A DNA stretch of 64,000 nucleotides, from assembly GCA_964019055.1 (NCBI GenBank), contig OZ025224.1:5289376-5353375 (forward strand), in the 5' to 3' direction. Under the pieces are notes generated by a model, which was not told the DNA's origin, searched no databases, and worked only from the letters and a program-made list of their open reading frames with translations. Numbering within the stretch: position 1 is the first letter of the stretch; every line of letters begins with the position of its first letter. This document shows positions 33,880 to 45,108 of this stretch, piece after piece. The DNA is from Anthopleura xanthogrammica. Its lineage: Eukaryota; Cnidaria; Anthozoa; Actiniaria; Actiniidae. The position numbers and the translations under genes were made by a program.

Positions 33880-36800
33880 GTTATTATTGTTATTATTGTT
33901 ATTATCATTATCATTATTAATATCATTATTGACATGTTATTTGATTCTTTGAATTTTTTCATACAACTTTACGGGCTACTGGCGAAAGTTAGGTTGCGAT
34001 TAATTACATAGATTTTTTCCCTTTTTTCCCGGTCTTATTTCTTAATTCCATTTTGGTTCATCTTACTTAGTATAGGTATAGAATGTTTTAATGATCTCAG
34101 CGTTTTGGGAGATGATCCACTTTTTGCTTTTTATTATTATTATTATTATTATCATTCTATTGTCAATTCTAATGACAATTCTATTGTCATTACTGAATGC
34201 TAGATAGTTTGGGAATGCATCGTGATTATTTACACTACAGCAATATTTACCTTGTGTTTTATCAGAATCCTTGCTTTTCACGTTCCTCAGTTTAAAGTAA
34301 TACCACAAGAAAGCACCAACGATAACCATGATCAATATGACTATCAGGATTGCCAAGCCAGTCACAGCCCCATCATTGCTTCCAGTACCATCCATCATCG
34401 CCGCCTGAGCAACTAAAACAAAAGAAAAGTAAAATATGTGGCTTATGGTATATATATTTTTTGATGTGAAGAAATTTGCTGTACTGTTTAACCTTCATCA
34501 ATACTACGAGTACCCTAATAATGCATGAAATAAAATAAATACTAATAGGATTTACCTGCTGGTCTATCACAGATCACTCCAGCATCATAACCATGGTGAT
34601 CTTGTTTACCACCTCCCCATCCACCGTGATTACACATCCCTAGTGACTCCTCTGTTCCATTACATCTCATTCTAGAGAAGAACACTTTGCCAGGTTCTTC
34701 TCTAAACAGGCTGATGGCTGCTATGGCTCTGGATAACTTTAACATTCTGCAAACAACATGGGCATCATGGATGTCCCATTGATCACCATCGATGGTCCCA
34801 GTCTCGTTATTGACCTTGATCATCACACGGCCTTCATAACGTGAACTGCTGTTATCCATCTCTAAACTGACTTGCAAATGACCTGCTGAAGAAGTAAAAT
34901 ATGCTTCAAACTATCAAAGTGTACATTTCAGTGATGTACAGTATCTTATCGTAAATTAACTGACCTTTATCAGAATAACAAACCACACCAACATCATTTT
35001 TGTGGCTGCATGATGTAGTCTTGGCCAGTCCCTCGCGGTCACACTCTACTGTGCTGTTTTCATCTCCTTTGCAGTTCAAGCCAGCAATCCATATTGGACC
35101 AGAACCTTCTGGAAATTTCTTATATGCTGTGATTGCTCCTTCATAACCGTTCATTCTACAGACTACGTTAGCATCGAGCATGTCCCAACCAGCACTACAC
35201 ACTGTACCCCATACGCCATGAAGTTTAACTTCGACACGACCTTCATGATCAGCTGAACCTCCAACCAAACGAAGCTCTTCCTTTTCATCGTATGCTACAC
35301 AATTGCAAAAAGAAGAATTTATTTTTGGTCAATATTTCTATTTTGTACATTTAGACCGCACAACGACAACTGGATGTAAAATATGATTTTTTTCTCCGCA
35401 AAATATTTAGTTAATTCCCCACAATGTACATAATATAGTGCGCAATCTTCATCAACAATGGAGAACGTTACTTATCAATTGCAAGGATTGATTTAATTGG
35501 AAAGTTAGTAATTGAATGGCATACCTGTGTCTGGTTTGCATACAATGTCTGCAACTTCGTAATTGTGGCACCTGTCCACCTGGTTTACACTCACGTCCGC
35601 ACATTTGTCTGTAGAACGTTCAGAGCCATCACATCGCAGTGACAAAGACAAACTGGCCATGGATTTGTGGCTGCATGGATAAACAGTCACTGCCCCTTGA
35701 TATCCCAACATATGGCAAATTACATGTGCTGCTTTCAAATCTAAGTTATCCATGCAAAGACTTCCCTTTTTGCCATAATATTCAACCTCAAGTTTTCCAG
35801 CATAATCAGTTTCTCCTTTCTTGATTTGAAACTTCAATTTCAATTTGTCTGTGAAAAAAGGCTTAAAATTGGTAAAATTTGCAAATTATTTGATCTCTTG
35901 TACTTTTAAATTTTTTTGATGGATTCACGAACGCATCCCACAGGTGGATGTACTTAATTGTTAACGATTTTCATGGATCGGATGGTTATTTTTAATTGAG
36001 ATATGCTATTATTACCTTTAAAGCATATCACACCAGCACGTTGATCATTTGAACAAGGCTTGTTTTCCCAATTCCAAGTTGCGTTTTTGCAATCTTCAAT
36101 AGTTGATTCGTTTCCCGAGCAGTCTAGATAATCCAGCCATACCCTATCAAGGCTCCCTTTCCGTGTTGCCATAGCTACTGTTGCTTTCTGGTATCCTTTC
36201 ATCCTGCATATTACATGTGCATCTCGTATATCCCAGTTGTTGGCACAAATAGATCTCCATATTCCATGGTAACGAACTTCTACTCGACGAATAAAGTTTT
36301 CGTCTTCATCCACCAGGCGAACTGCGATATTTGCTTCACCTTTGGTTTAATAAAGGTAATAATATCACTATAGGCTGATCGATAATGATAAGAGGTTACT
36401 CAATGGGACTGCGTTGGTATGTTGAATGCAACATTTGGATAAAAAGGAAACTTAAACAGCTCGTAAAAAGGTTTGTGACAATACTGACTTTTTTGACTTT
36501 ACTCCTTCGTCGGAGTCCTTCGAGGGAAGAAGCACTAACTAACGAAACGTCAGTATTGTTATGAACATTTTTACTTACTCATTTCTTAATCAAGGGTGTG
36601 ATCCTGAATTTGATAAGTTTTTTTAAAGCTACTTAAGGTCTCCTAACACCAACTTTTATCGCAATCTTTATATATTATTTAGTAATTAATTTAGCTATAA
36701 TATTTCTTTCCTCTTCATCATTTCATTACTACGTATAGGCAATCGTATGGGGCCGAATAAAATTAAGGATTAATTTCACGAGTGTTTTCAAAGTTTTGAA

Positions 36801-39800
36801 ATTGCCCGAGTCGTGCCCTCTTCTATCAAACTTTCGACAATAATACTTTAAGGTTTTCTCCTTTACAAAAGAATATCATCGATCATTGAGCCTAAACAAT
36901 AATTATTTGGCAAGTTTCCTTGGATCCCGCTAAATGAAATCTTAACTATCTTCAAAAAAGACCTGAAGTGCTTCAACCGAAAGAACGGCAAACGTACGAG
37001 ATCAGTCATCATTCAAGTCAAAAACCATTATAAAACATGCATACAACTAGAATCCTAAGGACCAAGTTTTTAATCTGAATCTGAAGCCAAAGGAAGAACC
37101 TGTTTAAAGAGAGGCGTTTTGACTGATTAAGTTCAGACTGAGATGACTGTGCTGAATTATTTCCAGCGACGTTCAAAGTCACATTGCAGCTTGTGAAGTT
37201 GTAGGAAGACATTGAATCTGATGCTGTAACTGAAAAAAACATTTCTTGGAGAAGTTAAGAAAAAGTTAAGGCTGCCAACATCATTTTTGAGGAGTCTGGT
37301 TAGTAGTCTTCGCCGTTTTCTTTACGTATTTCAGCGAAAAACCGGCACAAGGTTAGCTTAAGCTTATTGTCAAGCTCAGATGTCTCATACATCTCCGATT
37401 TATTTTCTAAATTTCCTTTACGAGGACTGTTTACGAAAAAACGTATATCTAGACACCTATGCTAGTTCTAGCCTTCTCATTTTTGCATAAACATTCTAGG
37501 GTTTATTATCCTTATTTTTTATTCATTCAAGTTTATAAAATGTTTTTTCGTCTGCCGACGCATCCCAAAGCAAAACGGGAAGCCTTTTATGAGCGTTGCT
37601 ATGCAACTGAACTACCAGTCATTTTGTAGTAATTCGGCCCCGAGTTAAGAAAAAAAGCCAATCAGCATCAAGTAATTTTGCCCTGCATATGATAATACCA
37701 TTTATTGTAATTAGTTACTGATGGTGTGAAATAAACTTTGACTTGACTTGACTTGATCTCCCAGTTTCCCCCAGAAAACAATGTTAAACCAACAATGAAA
37801 TTAAACATTCATCAGTTTTACGTGATCACGTGTTGACAAGTAACTTTTTGTCCCACCCCTCTCGTTTTTCAAGGCTTTCTACGGTCCTGTTGATAACCAC
37901 ACTATAGGGTTGAAAAGAGTCATACAACATTATCTCATTTATCTAACATTATCCCATGTTATATTGGGAAACATCAAGACACACCTTTTGGAAGGCAAAC
38001 AACACCAACATCATTTTTGTGAGTGCAGTCTGGTAGACTATAATCGGTAATTTGACATTCTGCCATGGACATCTCACATCCCTTACACCAAACCTGTTGC
38101 AGCCATATTGGCTGAGGTTTTGTTCCTGCACCAAATTTCTTGTTTGTTATTGCTCTTTTGTGACCAAGCATTGTACAGATGACATTGGAATTTTCAATTG
38201 TCCAGCCATAATCACCACATACGGTACCCCAGGTGCCTTCCAGTTTGACTTCAATACGGCCCTCATTTGCATGAGCCCCACCAACAAGACGTACTGCAAG
38301 AAAATAAAGAAGAGACTAACAGAAGGTACTTGGTTGTTTGGGAGCGACATGTAAACGCCTATGTCTTAAAAATCAATTTCGGACTCCATGTTATTTGTGA
38401 CACGAAAATGTGTGGCAAGAAATCCATCCTATTCCGTCTTAGAACAGTTATGATAACTGCAATCTCTGTGGGACTAAATTCGTCAAAATATCTATAACTT
38501 GTGTAATGACATCCCATTCTCGTACCCAGAGCCTACTCAATCATTAGAATTCATTAGCCAAATCGTAGGCAATCCTACTGAAACCCTAGGCCTGGGAAAT
38601 CCAACTGACCTAAATCCAAAATCTTACGACCAGGTCGTCAGAACGCATGCCCTATCTCAGGATAGAACTGTGACAATAAAATGGTTCAACCTTTCTAACG
38701 ACTTGCTTACGTTTGCTGTTTGCATAAGTTTATATTTTCGACTAATGTTTTGCTTTGTTTCCGTTGGTATGTTTGTTTACCCTATTGACCAATTAGACTT
38801 CGTTGCTATGTTATTTTCAAAAGCTAATGAAATTCGATAGAATTTTAGGGTTTAGAAATTCCCACAGCCTCGTATTTTAGTCTCTGGGTTCGGGAATGAA
38901 TGTCATCCCTTTTGGTTTGGCGGGATCTTTACCGCGGCCAGAATACGCTCGCTTGCCTCTGCCTAACTGTATCAGGTGTTGGATTTTTGCAAATTGAAAT
39001 ATATCTTTTGAGAACAAATCCTGTAGGAAATCATTCAAAATATATTCAATAAAACAATTACCATTGTTTTGGAGATTAGAACATATGATACCAACATCAT
39101 GTCTGTGATCTTTACAATTGCCATTATTTCCATCCAATTTTGTATGAGAACATTTTTGTAGAGATTTCTCTGGTCCTATACATCTTACATTATTCATCCA
39201 CACTTTGCCTTCTCCTTTTGCTTCGTGCCAGTATCCTACCGCTTTACTAAATCCAAGTTGTCTACATGCTACTGTGGTATCTTGTATATCCCATGCAGCC
39301 TCGTGACAGACTGTTCCCCACCGGTTATTGTGATAGACCTGTGGAATACCTGCAGAGCCAAATACTTCTGTACCTGGCTGCAGTCGTATCGTTATATTTA
39401 CCCTTGGTGTTCCTGTAATTATTAATTATTCAACTCTTTATCGATTTTTGTTCGAACTAAAGAAATAAAATGAAGGGTAAAGTCAAGTAACTCTTGCGTG
39501 CAGTAAAAAGAGGAATGCTGTCGTGGTACAAATCGTTTTTTTTCTTCTAAAAGCTGCGATAAAGAATAATGGCGCATCGACTGATAAGCTGATTTTCTCT
39601 ATGATGTATGCCTTTCCAATTGCTATGGACTTGTAGGAAAACAAATTTTTAGCTCATGATGTTGAGTATAGGAGAAATGGCATTAAATATGAAATTGAAT
39701 ATTTTATAAGGATTTCTATGGGAAAAGTGCTCTGGCGGGCAAGCTTTGCCATCCATAGCATACAAATCCTTATAAAATATTGAATTTTATATTTAATGCC

Positions 39801-42556
39801 ATTTCTTTTGTGCTACATTTTATGAGCTGAGATTTCGCCTTCTTACTAATATCGAGGTGCTCTATGTTCATTTTGTTCATTTTGCTCTATGTATTTCTAT
39901 GTTCATTTTGACACAGCTGCTCGATTGAAAAGGGGTGGGGTCACGTGACCTTTTGTCGCAAAAGCCCTATTTCTATTACTTGTTACTAATAAGCCTACGT
40001 CCTTATCTTCATTTCATTATGTGACGTACCTGTATGGCTGGAACACAATACACCGATGTCGTGGACGTGTCTATCACACTCTCCTGAAGAAACTCCCCAG
40101 TCACTATGAGTGCACTCTTCCAGTGATGTCTCCAGGCCTGTACACCCCATCCAGTTTAGTAATACTGGTCCCTTTCCTGTGCCGTATCTCAAAATCCCTA
40201 CAGCTCTACTGTAACCAAGTTGTCTGCAAGCAACGAATGTATCCTTCATGTCCCAGTTATCGTTACATACTGTTCCCCATTGACCATTATGCTTGACTTG
40301 TATCATACCAAAAACACCCGATCCTACTGTATTAGGCTGCAGACGAATAGTGGTTTTGCCTGGAGAAAAAAAGAAGAGCGAATCACACATGGATGTAATA
40401 TGCTATGTATCAAGATATGTAACAAGAATCACACGTGGATCTAATATACTATGTATCAGAATATGTAACAAGAATCACACGTGGATGTAATATACTATGT
40501 ATCAGAATATGTAACAAGAATCACACGTGGATCTAATATACTATGTATCAGAATATGTAACAAGAATCACACGTGCATGTAATATACTATGTATCAGAAT
40601 ATGTAACAAGAATCACACGTGGATCTAATATACTATGTATCAGAATATGTAACAAGAATCACACGTGGATCTAATATACTATGTATCAGAATATGTAACA
40701 AGAATCACACGTGGATGTAATATACTATGTATCAGAATATGTAACAAGAATCACACGTGGATGTAATATACTATGTATCAGAATATGTAACAAGAATCAC
40801 ACGTGGATCTAATATACTATGTATCAGAATATGTAACAAGAATCACACGTGGATGTAATATACTATGTATCAGAATATGTAACAAGAATCACACGTGGAT
40901 GTAATATACTATGTATCAGAATATGTAACAAGAATCAATAAACACAAATTTTGCTGGGAACCAAATCCCAATGATATGGATCGGAGTATCACCGTCTGGA
41001 ACGGGAAAAAACATTATATGCAACAATACATTGACATGCATGCGCAGCTCAAGGGCTTTAAGGATAGTCGTATTAGAGAGCTAATGTATCGACGAAGAAA
41101 CATATGACGAAGAGGGAACAATGACGTCGAGGGAATAATGACGTCGCGGTCAAATACCCTATGTCGAGGAATTCACTTTCTGTGGCAGAAAAACAAATGG
41201 GAATTAATTAGAAATACTTTTTTATTTTCATTCTAAAGCTCCCTAGATTGACGAGAATTTAACCGTTCTAGTATATACCAACAAGATCAACTAAAAATTG
41301 TTAGTCTTCACTTTCAAAACTGTAAAATATTTACATCTGTTTTGCTAAAATAATTAATTCCTATTTGCTATTTGTTATTTTCATATGACAACGTTCTTGC
41401 AATTAGGTATAAATACATTTCATTGAAATGTGTTTATGCAATTATGCAAATTCGTGATGAGGTCATCAAAAGACCGCATGACAGGAGGCTCAAAAACAAA
41501 ATGGCGGCTTGTTCAATTTTTTTAATTTCTCGCTTTCTTATGGCAAAAAAAAATACTATTTAAGTGACGTCTTATTGTAATTAAAACTTTTACAAAAGGA
41601 AACAAGAAGGGGTATTATTGTACTTTGGAAAATATGATGCTGTGTTCACAATCGAATTAAGACGTAAAAACTCCACAGGGGCGGCGTAGCAAGGACCGAG
41701 GATCCGGGGGGGGGGGGGGGGGGTACCTAGAATAAAACTAATTTCCAAAAATTTAGGGATGGGCACGTGCTCGCCCCTTCCCTACGCCAGTGGCATTGAC
41801 ATCATCCATCAAACGAAAAAAGGGTCGATCCGAAAATTATAGGGGAGAGATTGCCCCCCTCGCTACGGCACTGAAACTCCATACACTTGGGCCAAGTTCA
41901 AACATCGAATTTCTCATGAACCGAACATACTCAATATCATTAAGTAGATCAACAAACTCCTACTATAATGACGTAGACGTCAAGCTTCAGTTGTATACTT
42001 AATTCAGCTAGTCTATCCCATTAGATATATTGAAGCCAAGCATAGTGCATTAAAATAATTGATTATAATGTATGGATTAGGATCGAATATTCACGAGAAA
42101 GTTTGTCGTTTGAATCAGAGTCGATCTTAACGGCTGTGTTGAACTTAATACATTTGTCGAACTTAATCGGTTCAGACGTCGTACTTCTCATGAACTTAAT
42201 TTGCAGTATTAGGTTCGGCTTACGAGATTTTCAGTGGCCGTTTGAGCTACGCCTCGAATATCTTGCATCAACAAAAAAGGGAAATGATATTTCATACAGA
42301 ACAAAAATAGCAGAATATTGTAAAATAAAGTGTATTTTTGTTTTCTTTTTTTTTTTTGGTTTTTTTTTTGTGTGTGTATTATTTACTGTTTTACTGAAAA
42401 GTCAGTGGTGTAAACTACAAATGGCCAATCAAAATCCTTATACGATTTGAGAAAGAAAGCGTAAAACTTTCCCTTCAATGTACGGAACTTACCGAGAGTA
42501 CAGGATGGTAAGGTTGAACAAGCCAAGGCAAAACAAAGTAAGAAATAAGAGGCCAT
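32337..42556 (-). CDS. SRCR-D: complete seven-SRCR type I membrane receptor gene, 11 exons
   Basis: Likely a cell-surface recognition receptor. Exons in transcript order: signal peptide 42556-42493, SRCR1 40359-40030, SRCR2 39412-39062, SRCR3 38293-37985, SRCR4 36339-36016, SRCR5 35848-35525, SRCR6 35294-34965, SRCR7 34885-34556, TM 34412-34251, tail-1 32910-32765, tail-2 32393-32337. All have GT/AG borders. Every junction is phase 1 except tail-1/tail-2, which is phase 0; the sum is 2727 nt, so 908 codons plus stop with no interruption. SRCR domains bind proteins or polyanionic ligands in other animals (for example CD163, DMBT1 and MARCO families); the ligand here is unknown. It is the only minus-strand unit with a leader exon. 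The introns hold a PLE-like inverted remnant and an insertion carrying a possible alternative last exon (37018-37229). Exon borders are my manual model and no transcript was seen. Confidence 0.82.
32542..32714. mobile_element. Inverted-repeat MITE, SRCR-D copy
   Basis: Full-length copy, nearly identical to the one in A. Confidence 0.8.
32765..32910 (-). CDS. SRCR-D exon 10: cytoplasmic tail part 1
   Basis: A 146-nt exon with a phase-1 acceptor and a GTAAGT donor in phase 0. It encodes a polar tail with DYYQAPPS and [13 protein letters not shown]. The frame and both splice sites are kept in A, B and D, which supports a real exon despite the absence of a long ORF. Confidence 0.72.
32975..33292. 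repeat. (TTA)n arrays, TM/tail intron of SRCR-D, first part
   Basis: Interrupted near 33130-33165 by a retroelement-like 3' end (GGATGTGAAATAAAG). Confidence 0.88.
33295..33808 (+). mobile_element. 3' end of a non-LTR-like retroelement with poly(A)
   Basis: Open start [18 protein letters not shown] and [17 protein letters not shown], then a stop, a 3' UTR, AATAAAG and an A-run at 33797-33808. The [14 protein letters not shown] tail recurs at the end of RT-encoding elements as I recall, but I cannot name the family. Lies in the intron between TM and tail-1 of SRCR-D, opposite strand. Confidence 0.5.
33811..33930. repeat. (TTA)n array following the poly(A) of the 33295 retroelement
   Basis: Directly follows the A-run, so the insertion may have targeted or seeded the microsatellite. 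Confidence 0.88.
34251..34412 (-). CDS. SRCR-D exon 9: transmembrane segment
   Basis: Short linker ([14 protein letters not shown]), one hydrophobic helix ([20 protein letters not shown]), then a basic stop-transfer KLRNVKSKD. The exon ends CAA-G before GTAAAT in phase 1, matching the phase of tail-1. Confidence 0.8.
34556..34885 (-). CDS. SRCR-D exon 8: SRCR7 (membrane-proximal)
   Basis: [53 protein letters not shown] and GYDAGVIC. Only four Cys: the first and penultimate Cys of the group-A set are missing. The acceptor is a tandem CAGCAG, so one residue may be included or skipped. Confidence 0.83.
34965..35294 (-). CDS. SRCR-D exon 7: SRCR6
   Basis: [52 protein letters not shown] and HKNDVGVVC: a canonical group-A SRCR. 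C and D use an acceptor 9 nt further into the exon than A and B. Confidence 0.85.
35525..35848 (-). CDS. SRCR-D exon 6: SRCR5
   Basis: Starts with a lysine-rich linker ([13 protein letters not shown]), then [30 protein letters not shown] and ADIVC. Six Cys. This is the most divergent domain, lacking the usual WGTVC, but keeps the spacing. Confidence 0.82.
36016..36339 (-). CDS. SRCR-D exon 5: SRCR4
   Basis: Opens [16 protein letters not shown], then [31 protein letters not shown] and RAGVICF. Six Cys. The acceptor follows a weak pyrimidine tract but is conserved in all six units. Confidence 0.85.
36425..36580. mobile_element. PLE-like inverted terminal remnant in SRCR-D intron
   Basis: Same remnant at the same position as in B. 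Absent from A, C, E and F, where this intron is only 100-140 bp. Confidence 0.45.
36738..37700. mobile_element. ~950-bp block in SRCR-D absent from SRCR-B
   Basis: B runs directly from CATTTCATTACTAC to TTGTAATTAGTTACTG; D has extra sequence between these. No clear terminal repeats, so an insertion in D or a deletion in B is possible. Contains the possible alternative exon. Confidence 0.45.
37018..37229 (-). CDS. Possible alternative last exon of SRCR-D
   Basis: A good acceptor (TTTTTTTCAG) is followed in phase 1 by an open frame. It starts [17 protein letters not shown], continues with a Ser/Asn-rich stretch and ends in a hydrophobic segment (RFFLWLQIQ, then [14 protein letters not shown]) and a stop. 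Splicing from SRCR3 would give a short form with a possible membrane anchor. It lies within a ~950-bp block present in D and absent from B, so it may be a fortuitous ORF in inserted DNA. Confidence 0.3.
37700..37760 (+). mobile_element. LINE-like 3' terminus with TTGAC microsatellite
   Basis: GGTGTGAAATAAACTTTGAC followed by TTGAC repeats, a form common at non-LTR element 3' ends. A decayed orthologue is at about 17240-17290 in unit B. Confidence 0.45.
37985..38293 (-). CDS. SRCR-D exon 4: SRCR3
   Basis: [16 protein letters not shown] start, then [19 protein letters not shown], a CKGC pair and HKNDVGVVC. It has one extra Cys (CKGC) beyond the six of group A, which leaves a potentially free thiol. 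Confidence 0.85.
39062..39412 (-). CDS. SRCR-D exon 3: SRCR2
   Basis: Encodes [44 protein letters not shown] and DVGIICS. Six Cys. The N-terminal TIRLQPxT motif is shared with SRCR1, so SRCR1 and SRCR2 probably arose from one another. Confidence 0.85.
39643..39836. mobile_element. Hairpin MITE between SRCR1 and SRCR2 of unit D
   Basis: Same hairpin at the same intron position as in B. Not found in A or C, which groups B with D. Confidence 0.7.
40030..40359 (-). CDS. SRCR-D exon 2: SRCR1
   Basis: Begins [15 protein letters not shown] and contains [22 protein letters not shown] and a terminal HDIGVLC. Six Cys, group-A pattern. The acceptor follows a T-rich tract and the donor is GTACGT. The 46-bp minisatellite abuts its 5' side. 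Confidence 0.85.
40380..40937. repeat. 46-bp minisatellite 5' of SRCR-D SRCR1, ~12 copies
   Basis: Same unit. It lies between the leader exon and SRCR1, so it is intronic in the one complete gene. Confidence 0.92.
41676..41873. mobile_element. 198-bp hAT-type MITE with perfect 8-bp target duplication
   Basis: Ends CAGGGGCGGCGTAGC and GCTACGGCACTG, imperfect inverted repeats of the CAG...CTG type. AAACTCCA is duplicated exactly at 41668-41675 and 41874-41881. Contains a poly-G run at about 41706. Lies between the D leader and SRCR1, in intron 1 of D. Confidence 0.8.
42493..42556 (-). CDS. SRCR-D exon 1: signal peptide
   Basis: Starts [13 protein letters not shown] and continues to TLPSCTL, a short n-region, hydrophobic core and small-residue cleavage zone. 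It ends at a GTAAGT donor in phase 1, giving Gly when joined to SRCR1. An upstream in-frame Met exists, but the start chosen is the one conserved in the plus-strand paralogue at 49413. Confidence 0.8.
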
Positions 42557-43136
42557 TGTCGTCGTCCAAAGAATGGTCAGATCCTTAGCACTGAACGGAC
42601 GCACCTTTAGGCAGAAGTAAGAACAGCAACTTGAATGTTAGTGCACGTGCATGAGCTCTCGAATGTTTACCAGTTTGACATATTTACCTTCTTTATACGA
42701 TTTGAGTGTAAGTGCTACAGCACGAATCTGTTTCGTTCTCAAAATACAATAGCAGCCAATAGCAAATCAATATGAAACTAACGAAACACAAAGAGATGAA
42801 GTATAAAACAATTACTGCTAATTACCACTCAACACGGAGTTACGGTTTCTAAGTATAGATTCAGCTGTGACATTCGGAAAATGTAAATCGTAAATCAGAA
42901 AAAAAAAACAACTTTACATTGGATACAGATTAGAACCTTGAAAATATTAGGCCCTATTCGATATGTTACAATGTAGACTTAATTGCGAGGTTTTCATAGT
43001 ATGGTCAGTACTTCATCTGTGGTACGAACGTAGCTTATTTGATTGATAAAGAAAATCATATGTGTAATGTAAATGTTTCATCTATTAGTTGTTTCATACT
43101 CTGTAACATAGCGAATGAAACAACTAATTGCTTTAA

Positions 43137-43464
43137 GGTGGCTGCCTACAGTTGGAATGATCGATTTGAAAAAAAAGGTCAAAACCGCTGAATTACATGC
43201 ATAACACCATTCGTGTTTTAAGCTTAACAGGATAAAACCCTCATATTTTGCACGGGTCTCTAAGTTATTTCTTTGGATTCCCTCAGCAGATACAAAACAG
43301 TGGTCAAAGTTAAAAAAAAAAAAGTAAAAATCATAAAAAAATACCGTGAATGAATAAAAAATAATAAATAATAATCAGTATTAACTAATTAATAGAAAAA
43401 GAAGTCAATAAAAAAGAAATAAAAATAAAACCAAATTACTTAAACGTATAGAAAAGTGTTTGCT

Positions 43465-43496
<32 letters not shown>

Positions 43497-44023
43497 TCAT
43501 TGTTTGAGAACGATTTTTGGTTCATGAAGCAAACAAAAATGCTGAATTTTGACATTAAACCCAATAATTTCCCTATACGTCCTGTAATTTTTTGTATATA
43601 TATTTAAGGTGCAGAATAATTTTTTTAGCCCTTTGGGTTTTTTTTCCCTGCACCTCCCAGTACATAGTTTTAGATTTGTAAATATAGCTTTAATTATTAT
43701 CCGGGAAATAATAAAAACCTTGAAACCTCAGTTGAAACCATAATGTTAGGGAATTCTGGAAAATGAGTTTAAAACCAATGTTCCGAGAAGATTACTTAAA
43801 TAACTTTATTTATTTAAGAGTTATAACTTATTCTGTGCGTAACTTTTCCGCTGTTTTTCTTTTAAAAACCGTTGTCAAAATGGTAATATTCAAAATTCCA
43901 TATCTCGAAAACGAGCTCCGGACATCCCATTGTTCTTTTATTCAGCTTTAAGTTCTAATTAACGAAACTTTCTTAGAAAGTTTTCTAATATAAGTTTTGC
44001 CAAAGTAGCCACAAGCATGCACC
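43137..44023. mobile_element. 887-bp TTAA-flanked element
   Basis: TTAA-GGTGGCTGCCTACAG at the left and its imperfect complement GTAGCCACAAGCATGCACC-TTAA at the right. A long T-run and AT-rich interior, no transposase. Lies upstream of the D leader exon. Confidence 0.55.
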
Positions 44024-44504
44024 TTAAGAAAGCACTTCAAATCAATACTTTTCTTATCTTTGACTATTTTTCCTCGATCCATTATTTCTTTCTTAAGTGT
44101 GGTTTAACGTGTAATTAAATACAGTAGTTGAAGTTGAATATAATTATAGTTTCTTTAGCTTCAGCGCATGTTGTATTGAAGTTTGTTTAATTTGAATAAT
44201 TAGAGAAAGTTTATTGAAATGCGTCGATCGCGTATAACCTTGTTTTTCCAGGCTATACTTTTAGATTGTGGCTGGTGAATAATTACTATAATAATACACA
44301 GTCAATGTCATTAATGTTGTCCACAAAAAAACACATTTAGACCAAACGAAATGTCCGTGATACACTCGCAATAAATGCTCGATACCTGCAACCATTGTAT
44401 AAATAGATTTAAATTAACTCTAAATTATTCTATAAATTCATGGTTATATTTCTACAGATTTATTTGCAATTAAATACTACAAATTGTTTTCACAAATTTA
44501 TATG

Positions 44505-45066
44505 ATACCTCTGGTTCAGCTACGGAGACATAGTATGGGGCGACCGCCACAACTCAAGTATCATGAATTCCCTGCAAACCTATCACAACAAAGCTGCCAA
44601 GCTGGTCCTCAACTTGCCTCCATGGTCTTCTGCTACTGACGCTCTAAAATCACTGCAATGGCATCCACTACGAAAGAGAAGACTTTTCCATCGTTGTATC
44701 TTTATGTACAAGGCAGTTAGTTGACTTCAAATTCAATATAAACTATGGCAGTCAACTTCATACCCACAACACAAGGCAAGCAACAGCCATAAGGCCACCG
44801 CTATTCAGAACGAATTGGGGGCAAGACAAATCTGACTTTCTTTTCATTAATGACTGGAACGCTTTACCTTCAAGTATTAATTTTAAGTTATCGTTAAAAA
44901 TTTTTTTGTCTACTTTAAAATCGTTTTTTTTATAACTAAATAGGTTATATATTGCTTGAATTCATGCATATAATATGTGCAATATCTATATCTCATTATA
45001 TCATTCATGTTCATTTTAGAGGACACTCCTGAAAATCACCACCGATGAGTGTGGCTTCCTCGTTAA

Positions 45067-45108
<42 letters not shown>

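Noticed and set aside
41686..41724. Poly-G run as a regulatory signal (also 17401-17422 poly-C, 48769-48782 poly-G)
   Set aside because: Homopolymers associated with mobile elements or breakpoints; length may be assembly-dependent.
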